Below are positions 1 through 10,693 of a stretch of 64,000 nt of DNA, one piece after another (positions within the stretch are counted from its first letter, which is position 1; every line of letters starts with the position of its first letter). Below the pieces are notes generated by a model. The model was not told where the DNA came from. It searched no databases and saw nothing but the letters and a program-made list of their open reading frames with translations. The stretch lies in assembly GCF_001761545.1 (NCBI RefSeq), contig NZ_CP017326.1, positions 1,612,001 through 1,676,000 on the forward strand, written 5' to 3'. Source of the DNA: Weissella soli. Its GTDB lineage: Bacteria > Bacillota > Bacilli > Lactobacillales > Lactobacillaceae. The translations under genes and the position numbers were made by a program.

Positions 1-1
1 G

Positions 2-316
2 CTCTCAGGTGGGCAAACGCAACGGATTGCCATCGCACGGGCCTTGGCAATGCATCCTAAGTATTTATTGTTAGATGAACCCACGTCGGCATTGGATCCA
101 GAGATGGAAATGAAAGTGCTGCGCATTTTGAATGGGCTGTCACAGGAGCGGCAATCCATGATTATCGTGACCCATAATATGGAATTCGCACGGGCCGCGG
201 CTGACCGTATTTTATTTATCGAAGATGGCGCGGTGCAATTTGACGGTAAACCGGCGACCTTCTTTGCATCGCCAACCGAGCGCATTCAGAATTTCTTACA
301 CGCCTTCACTCTTTAA
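2..316 (+). CDS. Amino-acid ABC transporter ATP-binding protein, C-terminal part
   Basis: This is the 3' end of a gene that begins before the window. The reading frame is open from base 2 and shows the ABC signature LSGGQ at its very start, then a Walker B (LLLDEPTSALDPE) and the switch histidine in VTHNMEFA. The ALDPE wording and the short tail resemble polar amino-acid importer ATPases (GlnQ/HisP type), which energise uptake of amino acids with a permease and a binding protein not seen here. Substrate cannot be told. It ends at a clear terminator and is not cotranscribed with metG. Confidence 0.9.
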   Translation, partial: LSGGQTQRIAIARALAMHPKYLLLDEPTSALDPEMEMKVLRILNGLSQERQSMIIVTHNMEFARAAADRILFIEDGAVQFDGKPATFFASPTERIQNFLHAFTL

Positions 317-330
317 AATAACCATCAATC

Positions 331-368
331 AACACTAGTCCTCTTATAATTGAGAACTAGTGTTTTTA
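331..368 (+). terminator. Terminator after the ABC ATPase
   Basis: A 9-bp perfect stem (AACACTAGT / ACTAGTGTT) is followed by a short T run, 15 bases after the ABC ATPase stop. Confidence 0.8.
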
Positions 369-469
369 TCAATACTGGTTGATGAACCACTTATATAGGA
401 AAATCTAGTGTATCGGATGGGTTTCTTTTTGCTATAATTGAGAAATAATGACGGCTTGCTCATCTGTAA

Positions 470-2506
<2,037 letters not shown>

Positions 2507-2515
2507 AATGATGAC

Positions 2516-2552
2516 TAAAATCTCGGTGAAGCAATCCACTGAGATTTTTTAT
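2516..2552 (+). terminator. Terminator after metG
   Basis: The stem AAAATCTC / GAGATTTT with a T run lies directly after the metG stop. Confidence 0.75.
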
Positions 2553-2670
2553 TTATTGGCGGCCTGTTTGTAAAAATTAATAAAGACCAACTTACTCAAT
2601 TAGGGTCTGAGAAATTTTCATGCTAGAATAAATCATAGTTAATTCCGAGTATAGAGAATAGGATAATGTA

Positions 2671-3291
2671 ATGAAAACCTTTAAAAACATTATGGGATAT
2701 GTTGTTCCCATCGTTGTTGGTCTATTGATTGCTTTGTTGATTAAGCAATACTGGTTCACCTTGGTTAGGGTTGACGGTACGTCAATGGATCCAAATCTGT
2801 ATGATACTGAACAAGTTTTCGTCATGCGCTCAGAATCGATCCATCGTGGTAGTGTGATTGTGTTTGATGCTTTTGGTGAGAATCCAGAAGAAACGAGTAC
2901 AAAGAACTACGTGAAGCGTGTGATTGCGGTTGCTGGTGATAAACTTTCCGCTAAAAATGGCGTATTGAAGGTTAATGGCAAGACGATCGACCAATCATAC
3001 ATTTCTAAATCAGAACAAAAAGCGACAAATGAAATTAATAATGTTGGCAATTGGAATAACTTATCAGAGTTGGCTAAGCGCCAAGGTTGGCAAAAGAATG
3101 AAAATACGATTATCGTACCAAAGGGCAAGTACTTTGTCTTAGGGGACCATCGCTCAGTTTCCAATGATTCCCGTTACTGGGGATTTGTCGATAAAAGTAA
3201 GGTTATGGGTGTTGTCAAGGCTGGTTTTTGGACTAACAAGACCCAGCAAATTAACATTAACGACCAATGGCAAACTTTTTTTACCAAGTAA
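2671..3291 (+). CDS. lepB: Signal peptidase I
   Basis: Membrane-anchored serine protease that removes signal peptides from secreted proteins. One N-terminal membrane segment spans about residues 8-25. The catalytic Ser is in DGTSMDP (Ser38) and the general-base Lys in VKRVIAVAGD (Lys82); the later GDHRSVSNDSRYWGFV box completes the S26 family pattern. At 206 residues it is a short Gram-positive type enzyme. It stands alone between two terminators. Confidence 0.95.
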   Translation: MKTFKNIMGYVVPIVVGLLIALLIKQYWFTLVRVDGTSMDPNLYDTEQVFVMRSESIHRGSVIVFDAFGENPEETSTKNYVKRVIAVAGDKLSAKNGVLKVNGKTIDQSYISKSEQKATNEINNVGNWNNLSELAKRQGWQKNENTIIVPKGKYFVLGDHRSVSNDSRYWGFVDKSKVMGVVKAGFWTNKTQQININDQWQTFFTK

Positions 3292-3298
3292 ACTAGCT

Positions 3299-3333
3299 AA
3301 AGCTATCAACTTCTAGAAGTTGATAGCTTTATT
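3299..3333 (+). terminator. Palindromic terminator after lepB
   Basis: A perfect 32-base palindrome (two 16-base arms, 3299-3314 and 3315-3330) ends in TTT shortly after the lepB stop. Confidence 0.75.
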
Positions 3334-3452
3334 TAGTTACCAGGTGTGATGGCTGCTTAGTGCAATCAATTAGCAGAACTGTGCCAAGGGGTAGGGAGTA
3401 TTATATAATGAGTGATAGATGAGCGAGAAGGGCTCGCATAAAGGAGTGTATC

Positions 3453-4118
3453 ATGGCGAAAACATATGCCATCATCGGCCTTGGTCGATTCGGTAGTTCA
3501 TTATTAGAATCATTAATTAGTGCTGGTCAGGAGGTTTTGGCGATTGATCGTGATGCCGACGTCATCGAAGACTACATGGATAAGGCGACGCATGCCGTGA
3601 TTGCTGATTCACAGGATGAAGAGGCCTTGCGTGACCTCGATTTACCTAGCTTTGATCATGTCATTGTGGCGATTGGCCATAATCAACAAGCTTCAATTTT
3701 GACGACGGTATTATTGAAGGATATTGGTGTTAAGAGTGTCGTTGCCAAAGCGGAGAACAACCTGCATGCCCGTATTTTGCAAAAAATCGGTGCGGATCAA
3801 GTAGTGCGGCCGGAATACGAAATGGCAAAACAATTGGCGGAACGGTTGGTAACGCCTAATATTTTGAACTATATCACTTTAAGTGATGACTATTCACTAG
3901 CCGAAGTTAAAATTACCAACTTCAAATTTGTGAATAAAACAATTTCTGATTTGAACATTCGTTCTGACTTTGGGTTAAATGTCATTGCGGTTAAAGCACA
4001 TGATGAGTTTATTGCGGCACCTGAGTCAGCTTATATGATTCGGATTGGGGATATTTTGACGGTCATTGGTGAGAGTATCAATGTGAAGAAGTTTGAGAAT
4101 CTAGTCTCTGGTAATTAA
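3453..4118 (+). CDS. ktrA: Potassium uptake regulator, TrkA/KtrA family
   Basis: Cytoplasmic gating subunit of a Ktr potassium channel. The N-terminal RCK domain has the nucleotide-binding GLGRFG motif at residues 9-14 and the acidic end of beta-2 (AIDRDADVIEDY). A TrkA_C (RCK_C) domain covers about residues 135-219 and in relatives binds c-di-AMP. The length of 221 is normal. The start follows AAAGGAG; a TATAAT lies at 3404-3409. The probable membrane partner ktrB lies 1.2 kb downstream, separated by rlmH and the DnaA-box region. Confidence 0.93.
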   Translation: MAKTYAIIGLGRFGSSLLESLISAGQEVLAIDRDADVIEDYMDKATHAVIADSQDEEALRDLDLPSFDHVIVAIGHNQQASILTTVLLKDIGVKSVVAKAENNLHARILQKIGADQVVRPEYEMAKQLAERLVTPNILNYITLSDDYSLAEVKITNFKFVNKTISDLNIRSDFGLNVIAVKAHDEFIAAPESAYMIRIGDILTVIGESINVKKFENLVSGN

Positions 4119-4122
4119 TAAT

Positions 4123-4165
4123 AAATAGCCTGTGGCCACTGGATTACAGTGGCCACAGGCTATTT
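4123..4165. terminator. Bidirectional terminator between ktrA and rlmH
   Basis: An 18-bp perfect stem (4123-4140 with 4148-4165) sits between the convergent ktrA and rlmH stops, with A and T runs at the two ends. Confidence 0.85.
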
Positions 4166-4168
4166 AGA

Positions 4169-4651
4169 TTACTTATGATAGGGTGATCCGGCATTAATCA
4201 TAAAGGCACGGTAAATCTGTTCGGTGAGCACTAGGCGCATTAGTTGGTGGGGCAAGGTGAACTTACCAAAACTAATCAAGCTATTGGCACGGGCATTGAC
4301 CGCGGGGGCCGTACCGAGTGAACCACCGATGATAAAAGTAATGTCAGCATCGCCACGCAAGGCGAGCTGTTCAATTTCGGCGGCGAGCTCCTCAGAGGCC
4401 CGTTCTTTACCCTTAATCGCTAGGACGTAGACGTACTCCTTATCCTTCACTTTACTGAGAATGCGCTCACCTTCCTTGTTCATGACATCATACATTTGCG
4501 CGGCTGAAAGTTTTTCAGGCGCTTTTTCGTCGGGAACTTCGATAATTTCGAACTTCGCGAACTTGGACAGCCGTTTACTATATTCCGCGATACCATCCTT
4601 TAAAAATTTTTCTTTTAACTTACCGACACCAATAATTTTGATATTCAACAT
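4169..4651 (-). CDS. rlmH: 23S rRNA (pseudouridine1915-N3)-methyltransferase
   Basis: Methylates pseudouridine 1915 in helix 69 of 23S rRNA. The SPOUT knot signature is seen as FIIGGSLG and the C-terminal [16 protein letters not shown]...YHK. The start ATG at 4651 was chosen over an in-frame GTG three codons upstream because GGAG lies 8 bases before this ATG and the protein then begins [15 protein letters not shown], as in the family; the length becomes 160, the family norm. In many Bacillota this gene (also called orfX) lies near the chromosomal origin. Confidence 0.95.
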   Translation of the reverse strand: MLNIKIIGVGKLKEKFLKDGIAEYSKRLSKFAKFEIIEVPDEKAPEKLSAAQMYDVMNKEGERILSKVKDKEYVYVLAIKGKERASEELAAEIEQLALRGDADITFIIGGSLGTAPAVNARANSLISFGKFTLPHQLMRLVLTEQIYRAFMINAGSPYHK

Positions 4652-4694
4652 ATAAAGCACTCCGTGAAAAAATTAAGAAATTATTTAATATATT

Positions 4695-5300
4695 TAAGAT
4701 GTGGATAATGCGCTTAATAAAGATCCTTATCCACAGTTATCCACAAGTTTTTAAAGTTATTAACAAAGCCCACAAAAGCTATTATAACAGACTTTCAACC
4801 GTTCGTTTTGTCGTAAAACAGATGGTTATCCACATGTTGCAAATTTGATTGTGGAAAACTCAAAAAGCCTAATAACAAAGGATTTACCTGTTACATTGCA
4901 TAGGTTATCCACAGAGTAAAAGGGCTACCGTCGAGGTTATCCACATTTTTAGTTTGTGAAATAGAATAAATCACGAACTTATTAAGGTTATCAACAGTTG
5001 ATTGTTCGTAATTAATAATCTTAAGGTTTAAAAACATTGATATATCAACGTTTTTAAGATTATCTATAGGATAATCTCGAATATTGACCGATAATTATAA
5101 GTTTAAGTTAATCTAGAAAGTTGAATTCTGTTATAATCAGTTTTTGCAGTATGCAATTAGTTATCCACATTTGCTAGATGCTTGATATCAGCCACTTTCA
5201 CGATACAAGTCCACAACTTATCCACAAGTTTTCCACAACCTGTGTGTAAGTTATGAAAGTTTTCCACTAAATTTTCCCACAACTTGTGTAAAATTCCTTG
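4695..5300. other. DnaA-box cluster, candidate replication origin
   Basis: There is no gene between rlmH and ktrB. Perfect DnaA boxes TTATCCACA lie at 4727-4735, 4737-4745, 4826-4834, 4905-4913, 4937-4945, 5161-5169 and 5218-5226 on the + strand and at 4700-4708 on the - strand. One-mismatch forms lie at 4850-4858 (-), 4988-4996, 5229-5237 and, as TTTTACACA, 5285-5293 (-). Between the two box groups, 5001-5160 is about 76% AT and contains an inverted repeat (AAAAACATTGATA / TATCAACGTTTTT) near 5031-5056 that could be an unwinding element. dnaA itself is not adjacent. It could instead be a DnaA-titrating site. Confidence 0.7.
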
Positions 5301-5339
5301 TGAAATTTACGGTATAATTTAAGTATTGGAGTACTTGAA

Positions 5340-6680
5340 ATGCATAAAATCTTAAATAAATTAACGCCGCCCCAAATTTTGACGATCGGCTTCCTGGTCA
5401 TTATCATGTTGGGTGCGTTTCTACTCACCCTGCCAATTTCGCATAACTTAGGTCAGATTTCATTCATTGACGCTTTATTTACCGCCGTATCAGCGACCAC
5501 AATTACTGGGTTGACGATCCTTGATACGGCCACCACTTGGACAGTTTTTGGTCAGGTCGTTTTAGCAGTCATGATTGAAATTGGTGCACTAGGCTTTATG
5601 ACGTTTGCGGTGATCTTGTTTGCGATTACTGGGCGTCGACTGGATTTGCGGTCCCGCCTACTAGCCCAGCAGGCGCTCAATTTGCGTAACTTAGCGGATG
5701 TTAAATCGGTGATGGCCTACGTCGTGATGTTGTCGGCGGGCATACAAGCCATTGGCTTTGTGCTGCTAAGTTTCGATTTTATTCCACGGTATGGATGGAA
5801 ATGGGGCCTGTATTATTCATTGATGCACGCTATTTCAACCTTTGCGAATGCGGGCTTTACTTTTTTTGCTGATCCGTTGACGATTTTTCAAACGGACCCC
5901 TACGTCCTCATCGTGATGATGCTGTTACTTTCGGCGGGATCCTTTGGTTTTCTGGTATGGCGGGATGTGTTGCTATATCACAAGACAAAACGATTGAGTC
6001 TGCATACACGCGTCGCGCTGCGGGTTTCAGGTTGGCTGACAGTTATTGGTTTTAGTGGTTTCTTCCTATCTGAGTTCGTTAATGGGCATTTACCAAAAGG
6101 CTTATCCATTTTTGAAGGCTTAGTCAATACGCTGTTTTTGGCGGTTGTGCCTAGAACAGCGGGCTTTGAAATTATTCCATTGCACTCGTTGTCGACAGCG
6201 GCCATTATGTTGGTGATTTTCCTGATGTTTGTTGGTGGTACGCCTGGCTCAACCTCGGGTGGTATTAAAACGACAACACTTGGGATTCTATGGATGCAAA
6301 CGATTTCGACATTACGTGGCGAAACGGACGTCAACTTTGGTGATCGCCGTTTTAGTCCGGTTATTGTTACAAAAGCATTGATGTTAGCGACAATCTCCAT
6401 CGCGTTTGTGTTCACCGTGACCTTCATCTTAAGTTTGACCGAGAAGATTCCGGCGCAGATGGGCTTAGAATATATTTTCTTTGAAGTCATTTCGGCCTTT
6501 TCGACAACTGGCTTTACATTAGGGCTAACACCAAATCTGACAGCTTTCGGTAAAATCATGATAATGTTAGTCATGTTCGTTGGCCGAGTTGGCATCTATA
6601 CCGTCATGTTTTCGGTATTGAATATTCGTGCACACACTAAAAAGTATCGCTATCCAATCGAGGAAGTTATTATTGGATAG
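5340..6680 (+). CDS. ktrB: Potassium uptake channel subunit, TrkH/KtrB family
   Basis: Integral membrane K+ translocating subunit. Four M-P-M repeats are visible with the selectivity-filter glycines in TTITGLTI, TFANAGF, PRTAGF and FSTTGFTLG. The length of 446 fits KtrB. The start follows GGAG about 9 bases upstream. It is followed after 15 bases by a HAD phosphatase gene, so the two are probably cotranscribed. KtrA is encoded upstream beyond the DnaA-box region. Confidence 0.95.
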   Translation: MHKILNKLTPPQILTIGFLVIIMLGAFLLTLPISHNLGQISFIDALFTAVSATTITGLTILDTATTWTVFGQVVLAVMIEIGALGFMTFAVILFAITGRRLDLRSRLLAQQALNLRNLADVKSVMAYVVMLSAGIQAIGFVLLSFDFIPRYGWKWGLYYSLMHAISTFANAGFTFFADPLTIFQTDPYVLIVMMLLLSAGSFGFLVWRDVLLYHKTKRLSLHTRVALRVSGWLTVIGFSGFFLSEFVNGHLPKGLSIFEGLVNTLFLAVVPRTAGFEIIPLHSLSTAAIMLVIFLMFVGGTPGSTSGGIKTTTLGILWMQTISTLRGETDVNFGDRRFSPVIVTKALMLATISIAFVFTVTFILSLTEKIPAQMGLEYIFFEVISAFSTTGFTLGLTPNLTAFGKIMIMLVMFVGRVGIYTVMFSVLNIRAHTKKYRYPIEEVIIG

Positions 6681-6695
6681 CCAAGGGGGACTATT

Positions 6696-7514
6696 ATGAC
6701 CATTCCAAAACTAGTTGCATCAGATTTAGACGGAACCTTTATGGATGCACAAGGTGAGTATAATCACGCCTATTTTGATCAAGTGTTGACTGAATTAAAT
6801 GCCAAGGGTACACACTTTGTTGTTTCAACTGGCCGGGCGTTAGTCAATGTCGAACGTGTGTTTGCGCCATTCCTAGGACGTATCGATATTGTTTCGAATA
6901 ACGGTGGTATTATCAAGTTAGCTGATGGAACCATCTTAGATATTCATCCCGTTTCTAAAGAAGCCATGAAGGCAGCATTGGCGCTGATCGACAATCATGG
7001 GTTTAAATTACATCGGGCGGTTAGCTTCGCTGGTTTGAAACATCAATATATGTTAAATCGACATGAAGATATTAATCCTGAGCAACTTGAATTCATGAGT
7101 GAAAACTTCTCGTTACGCCTGGTGGAAACGATTGATGAGATCAAGGAACCAATTGCAAAAATGACCTTTGGGTTTAGCGAGGCGGATGGTGAGGCCTACA
7201 TCGAGCTGGCTCGTAGAGAAATCGGTGATTTGGGCCACGTGACGACCTCGGGCTATGGCTCAGTGGACGTGGTTGCATTAGATGTCAACAAAGCAGCTGG
7301 TTTGAAGCGGTTGGCCGATGCCTATGCCTTTGAACGTGGTGATTTGGCAGCGTTTGGTGATGGACTCAATGATATTGAGATGTTGCACTATGCAAGACAT
7401 CCTTATGCCATGCCGAATGGTGATCAAGAATTGTTGAATCTATTCCCCCAGGCTTTGGCTGATAATAATCATGCGGGTGTTTTGAAAACCATTGAAAGTA
7501 TCTTAAAAAATTAA
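6696..7514 (+). CDS. HAD-superfamily phosphatase, Cof type
   Basis: Cytoplasmic hydrolase of phosphorylated metabolites, subfamily IIB. Motif I is DLDGTF (Asp10, Asp12), motif II STGR, and motif III/IV AFGDGLNDIEM; a Cof-type cap lies between. The 272-residue length is typical. Substrate cannot be predicted. It sits 15 bases after ktrB with its own AAGGGGGA site. Confidence 0.9.
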   Translation: MTIPKLVASDLDGTFMDAQGEYNHAYFDQVLTELNAKGTHFVVSTGRALVNVERVFAPFLGRIDIVSNNGGIIKLADGTILDIHPVSKEAMKAALALIDNHGFKLHRAVSFAGLKHQYMLNRHEDINPEQLEFMSENFSLRLVETIDEIKEPIAKMTFGFSEADGEAYIELARREIGDLGHVTTSGYGSVDVVALDVNKAAGLKRLADAYAFERGDLAAFGDGLNDIEMLHYARHPYAMPNGDQELLNLFPQALADNNHAGVLKTIESILKN

Positions 7515-7520
7515 CCTGAG

Positions 7521-7563
7521 AACCTAATATCACATGAACTTGCTGTGATATTAGGTTTTTTTA
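7521..7563 (+). terminator. Terminator after the HAD gene
   Basis: A 14-bp stem (7521-7534 with 7543-7556) is followed by seven or more T. Confidence 0.85.
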
Positions 7564-7642
7564 TAGCTTGCAGAAGGCATCTTTGCCGGATTATCTAACT
7601 ATGTTATGGTTAAACAGAGAATATAAGAAGTAGGGAAGTTTA

Positions 7643-8203
7643 ATGGAACCAAAAAACATTATTGAAATGCGTCATAATGCGCTTGGCTCACTGGTTTATA
7701 ATTTGGCAGATCGTCGTTATTATTGGACACCCCAGATTTTACCAGATTCAAAATCATATCAATGGCAATTATGGATTGTTATTATTACGGGTATCCTAGT
7801 CACACCTTGGTGGCTCTTTGACAAATTTATTCCGTTGCCACATTATATTATTACAAATCCCATCATGTGGTGGTTCTATTTGGCATTAGGTTTGTTTTTG
7901 CCAGCTATTTTATGGTGGTTTGGGCGTCAAAAAACAGTCTTTGATACCACCCAGCTAGTCCCTTTTGATCAGCAGACTGATCCCAAGGTATTGATGCGGG
8001 GCTGGTTCTTTGAACGAGCTTGGATTTTATTTGTTCTCTTATTGCTACCACCCACAGTGCTGTTGTTTGTTTGGCTGTTTTGGTTGAAATCTGATTTTTT
8101 GGATATTTTGTTAATGCTGCTGCACGCAGCGCTATTCTGGCGGCGTTTGATTCCACATGCATTTAAACGAATTGCGTTGTCGGGTAAAGAGTTGATCAAA
8201 TAA
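7643..8203 (+). CDS. Membrane protein of unknown function
   Basis: I do not recognise the family. The 186 residues contain about four hydrophobic segments (near residues 45-65, 75-95, 125-147 and 148-165) separated by short basic loops, with a soluble N-terminal ~40 residues rich in aromatic and charged residues. A GGGA site precedes the ATG. It is monocistronic: a terminator lies upstream and a new promoter downstream. Confidence 0.75.
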   Translation: MEPKNIIEMRHNALGSLVYNLADRRYYWTPQILPDSKSYQWQLWIVIITGILVTPWWLFDKFIPLPHYIITNPIMWWFYLALGLFLPAILWWFGRQKTVFDTTQLVPFDQQTDPKVLMRGWFFERAWILFVLLLLPPTVLLFVWLFWLKSDFLDILLMLLHAALFWRRLIPHAFKRIALSGKELIK

Positions 8204-8227
8204 ACTGTTGTTTGTTATGAAAATTTG

Positions 8228-8258
8228 TTGACAAATAAATTAGAAGGTTTATCATAAT
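8228..8258 (+). promoter_or_regulatory. Promoter of the attenuator and aminotransferase operon
   Basis: A consensus -35 TTGACA is at 8228-8233; -10-like TATCAT/CATAAT lies at 8250-8258. It precedes the leader peptide by about 30 bases. Confidence 0.65.
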
Positions 8259-8285
8259 ACTCAATACAAAAAGAGGTACAGAAAA

Positions 8286-8354
8286 ATGGCAAACACAACA
8301 CGGACAATTTCATCACAAAATGGTTATCTATTCTTTACGCATCCTCACGCGTAA
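8286..8354 (+). CDS. Attenuator leader peptide with Tyr-Leu-Phe-Phe and His-Pro-His
   Basis: A 22-codon ORF reads MANTTRTISSQNGYLFFTHP then HA and stop. AGAGG lies about 10 bases before the ATG. The last codons overlap the first arms of a chain of alternative hairpins. The Phe codons at 8331-8336 sit where a stalled ribosome would cover only the first arm. It is inferred to be a regulatory peptide, not a functional protein. Confidence 0.75.
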   Translation: MANTTRTISSQNGYLFFTHPHA

Positions 8355-8444
8355 AGAAGTTTTACGCGTGGGACGATTAGTCTACGCGTAGAGTGTTTGT
8401 CGAATTCTACTCCGTAGGCTGATTATGGCTTACGGAGTTTTTTT
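8333..8444 (+). promoter_or_regulatory. Six-segment ribosome-mediated attenuator
   Basis: Six pairing segments follow one another: 1 (8333-8340), 2 (8346-8356), 3 (8361-8370), 4 (8382-8392), 5 (8406-8417) and 6 (8431-8438). Pairs 1:2, 3:4 and 5:6 are compatible; 5:6 is an 8-bp GC-containing stem plus seven T, a terminator. The alternative set 2:3 (10 bp) and 4:5 (about 10 bp) removes the 5' arm of the terminator. A ribosome stalled on the Phe codons would block segment 1, favour 2:3 and 4:5, and allow transcription into the aminotransferase operon. A ribosome reaching the stop codon would cover segment 2 and favour termination. Confidence 0.8.
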
Positions 8445-8508
8445 GTACATTATTAGCACGACGACAGGTGCTAAAGCATTAAATTAGAGACATGGAGAGT
8501 TTGAAAGT

Positions 8509-9696
8509 ATGGTCGAATTAAAATCAGGATTAGCAGCAACTACCATTCCATTGGTACAAAACGGTAAGCCCAATGCAATATTGGCTTTTTCTCAGGAGAT
8601 CAGTACGATTCCAGATGTGATCAAATTAACAGTTGGCGAACCGGACTTTAATACGCCAGAGCATATTAAGCAAGCAGGTATCGAAAGTATTGCCAATAAC
8701 GAGTCGCACTACGGCCCCTCTAATGGGACGGTGGCATTACGGGAAAACGCCGCCACGTTCTTAAATTCGCATTATGGCACGCAGTACGATGCAGATGAGA
8801 TTATTGCAACAATTGGGGTGACAGAAGCTATCTATGTCACGTTCAAAACGATTTTGAATGCAGGGGATGAAGTGATTATCCCAACCCCAAATTTTCCACT
8901 TTACGCCGGAGCAATCACCTTCGTTGGTGGCAAAGTCGTTAACGTTAATACCACGGCAACTGATTTTAAATTAACTCCTGATCAATTACGCGAGACGCTC
9001 ACCACCCATCCAAACGCGAAAGCTTTGGTCATCACCTCACCAGGAAATCCTACGGGCGTGATCTACAGTAAAAGTGAGTTAGAGGCTCTGGTAGCAGTGA
9101 TTCGCGAAACAAATTTGTTTGTTGTATCAGATGAAATCTATTCAGAACTGGTATTTGATCAAAACCATGTCTCATTGGCAGCGTTATTACCAGAACAAAC
9201 GATTCTATTTAATGGTGTATCTAAAAGTCACGCGATGACAGGTTATCGCATCGGCATTATCGCGGCACCCGCTGACTTAATCAATCAATTGGCGATTGTG
9301 CACCAATTGATTGTCACGGCGCCAACCAATGCCGCGGTTGCCGCCGCAACAGAGGCATTTGGAGCTGGGGCCGATGATGCAGCGACAACGGGGATGCGCG
9401 TTGAATATCAGCGCCGGCGCGATGCCCTATTAGCAGCCGTCAAAACAGCAGGATTAACCTACGCGTACCCCGGGGGTGCGTTCTACCTATGGTTTAAAGC
9501 GCCAGCGGATGGCTTGCAAGATTGGGACCTGGTGCGTGATATCGCGCAAAAAGCGAAGGTGGGCTTAATTCCTGGTCTAGCTTTTGGCGAGGATGGTCGT
9601 GGCTGGTTACGGGCATCGTATGCAACCCGGTATGAAGATGTTGTCGAAGCTGGTCAACGGCTTGTGAATTACTTTGGAGGTCAAGATGAAAATTAA
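8509..9696 (+). CDS. Pyridoxal-phosphate aminotransferase, class I/II
   Basis: Transfers amino groups between an amino acid and a 2-oxo acid. Fold type I features are SPGNPTG near residue 180, VVSDEIYSELVF, and the PLP lysine in NGVSKSHAMTGYRIG (Lys239). The sequence is of the PatA/AraT kind (395 residues), which act on aromatic amino acids or N-acyl-diaminopimelate; the leader peptide with Phe and Tyr codons and the following hydroxyacid dehydrogenase make an aromatic or branched amino-acid role likely. It overlaps the next gene by 11 bases. Confidence 0.9.
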   Translation: MVELKSGLAATTIPLVQNGKPNAILAFSQEISTIPDVIKLTVGEPDFNTPEHIKQAGIESIANNESHYGPSNGTVALRENAATFLNSHYGTQYDADEIIATIGVTEAIYVTFKTILNAGDEVIIPTPNFPLYAGAITFVGGKVVNVNTTATDFKLTPDQLRETLTTHPNAKALVITSPGNPTGVIYSKSELEALVAVIRETNLFVVSDEIYSELVFDQNHVSLAALLPEQTILFNGVSKSHAMTGYRIGIIAAPADLINQLAIVHQLIVTAPTNAAVAAATEAFGAGADDAATTGMRVEYQRRRDALLAAVKTAGLTYAYPGGAFYLWFKAPADGLQDWDLVRDIAQKAKVGLIPGLAFGEDGRGWLRASYATRYEDVVEAGQRLVNYFGGQDEN

Positions 9697-10681
9697 GTTA
9701 TACTCAGTACGCCCTGATGAACAGGTTGCCATCGATAAATACGCAACAACCCATCCAGGAATTGAATTAATTACTACAACTGATGAATTCCACCCAGATA
9801 ATGTGACTAGCGCGCAGGGCGTTGATGCGATTGTGATTCAACAACGTTCGGCGGTCGGTGGGGATGCCAAATTCTACGAAACGTTAGCAGGGTTTGGGTT
9901 AAAGCAGATTACCACGCGTACAGCTGGTTTAGACGCGATTGAAGTCGACTTGGCCACAGCAGCTGGTTTGAAGGTAAGTAATGTGCCAGCATACTCACCA
10001 CGATCAGTTGCGGAATTTGCCCTGATGCAAATCTTCCGTTTGTTACGTCATACACCCGAATTTGATGCAAATATTGCGCAGCAAAATTACACATGGGACG
10101 GGTTGCAATCACGTGAAATTCATTCAGTGACGGTCGGCATTATTGGTGCTGGCCGTATCGGGGGCACGTTAGTTAACCTACTTCATGCCTTAGGGGCCCG
10201 CGTTTTGGCATACGATGTTAAGCCACGCGTTGAAGTCGCCTATGTCGCTGAATATGTGACTTTACCGGAGTTACTTGCACAAAGTGATGTGATTTCACTG
10301 CATGTCGATTTGAATCCCACTTCAGAAGGATTGATCAGCGCTGCGGTACTGCAACAAATGAAACCCGGTATGCTCTTGGTAAACGCTTCTCGTGGGCCGG
10401 TCATTGACACCAAAGCCTTGTTTAAGGCATTGGATGATGGCATTGTGGCCGCTGCGGCCTTAGATACAATTGAGGGTGAGGGTCCCGTCTTTGCAAAGGA
10501 TTTGAGTGGGCAAGAGCTGCCTGATCCGATCATTGCTGAAGCTCAAAAGCGTCATGATATTTTGCTCACACCGCATATTGCCTTTTACACAAACAAGGCC
10601 GTGGAAAATATGGTCCAAATTTCACTTGATGATGCACTAGCTATCGTCACGCATGGTCATTCAGAACATGACGTCAACTAA
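9686..10681 (+). CDS. D-2-hydroxyacid dehydrogenase (D-lactate dehydrogenase family)
   Basis: Reduces 2-oxo acids to D-2-hydroxy acids with NADH. The dinucleotide motif is GAGRIGG near residue 153; the substrate arginine is in NASRGPVID (Arg236) and the catalytic histidine in LTPHIAFYT (His297). These positions and the 331-residue length match lactobacillar D-LDH/D-HicDH. The ATG at 9686 was chosen because AGGAGG-like GGAGG lies just before it; a TTG twelve bases upstream overlaps that site. The coupling to an aminotransferase suggests conversion of amino-acid-derived oxo acids (phenylpyruvate, 4-methyl-2-oxopentanoate) rather than, or besides, pyruvate. Confidence 0.9.
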   Translation: MKIKLYSVRPDEQVAIDKYATTHPGIELITTTDEFHPDNVTSAQGVDAIVIQQRSAVGGDAKFYETLAGFGLKQITTRTAGLDAIEVDLATAAGLKVSNVPAYSPRSVAEFALMQIFRLLRHTPEFDANIAQQNYTWDGLQSREIHSVTVGIIGAGRIGGTLVNLLHALGARVLAYDVKPRVEVAYVAEYVTLPELLAQSDVISLHVDLNPTSEGLISAAVLQQMKPGMLLVNASRGPVIDTKALFKALDDGIVAAAALDTIEGEGPVFAKDLSGQELPDPIIAEAQKRHDILLTPHIAFYTNKAVENMVQISLDDALAIVTHGHSEHDVN

Positions 10682-10693
10682 AGGGAGTCACCT

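Noticed and set aside
5978-6595. 205-residue reading frame on the - strand
   Set aside because: It lies wholly inside ktrB, opposite strand, with composition of a codon shadow.
10109-10124. Further parS-like CACGTG site in the dehydrogenase gene
   Set aside because: Several mismatches in the flanking arms; not counted.
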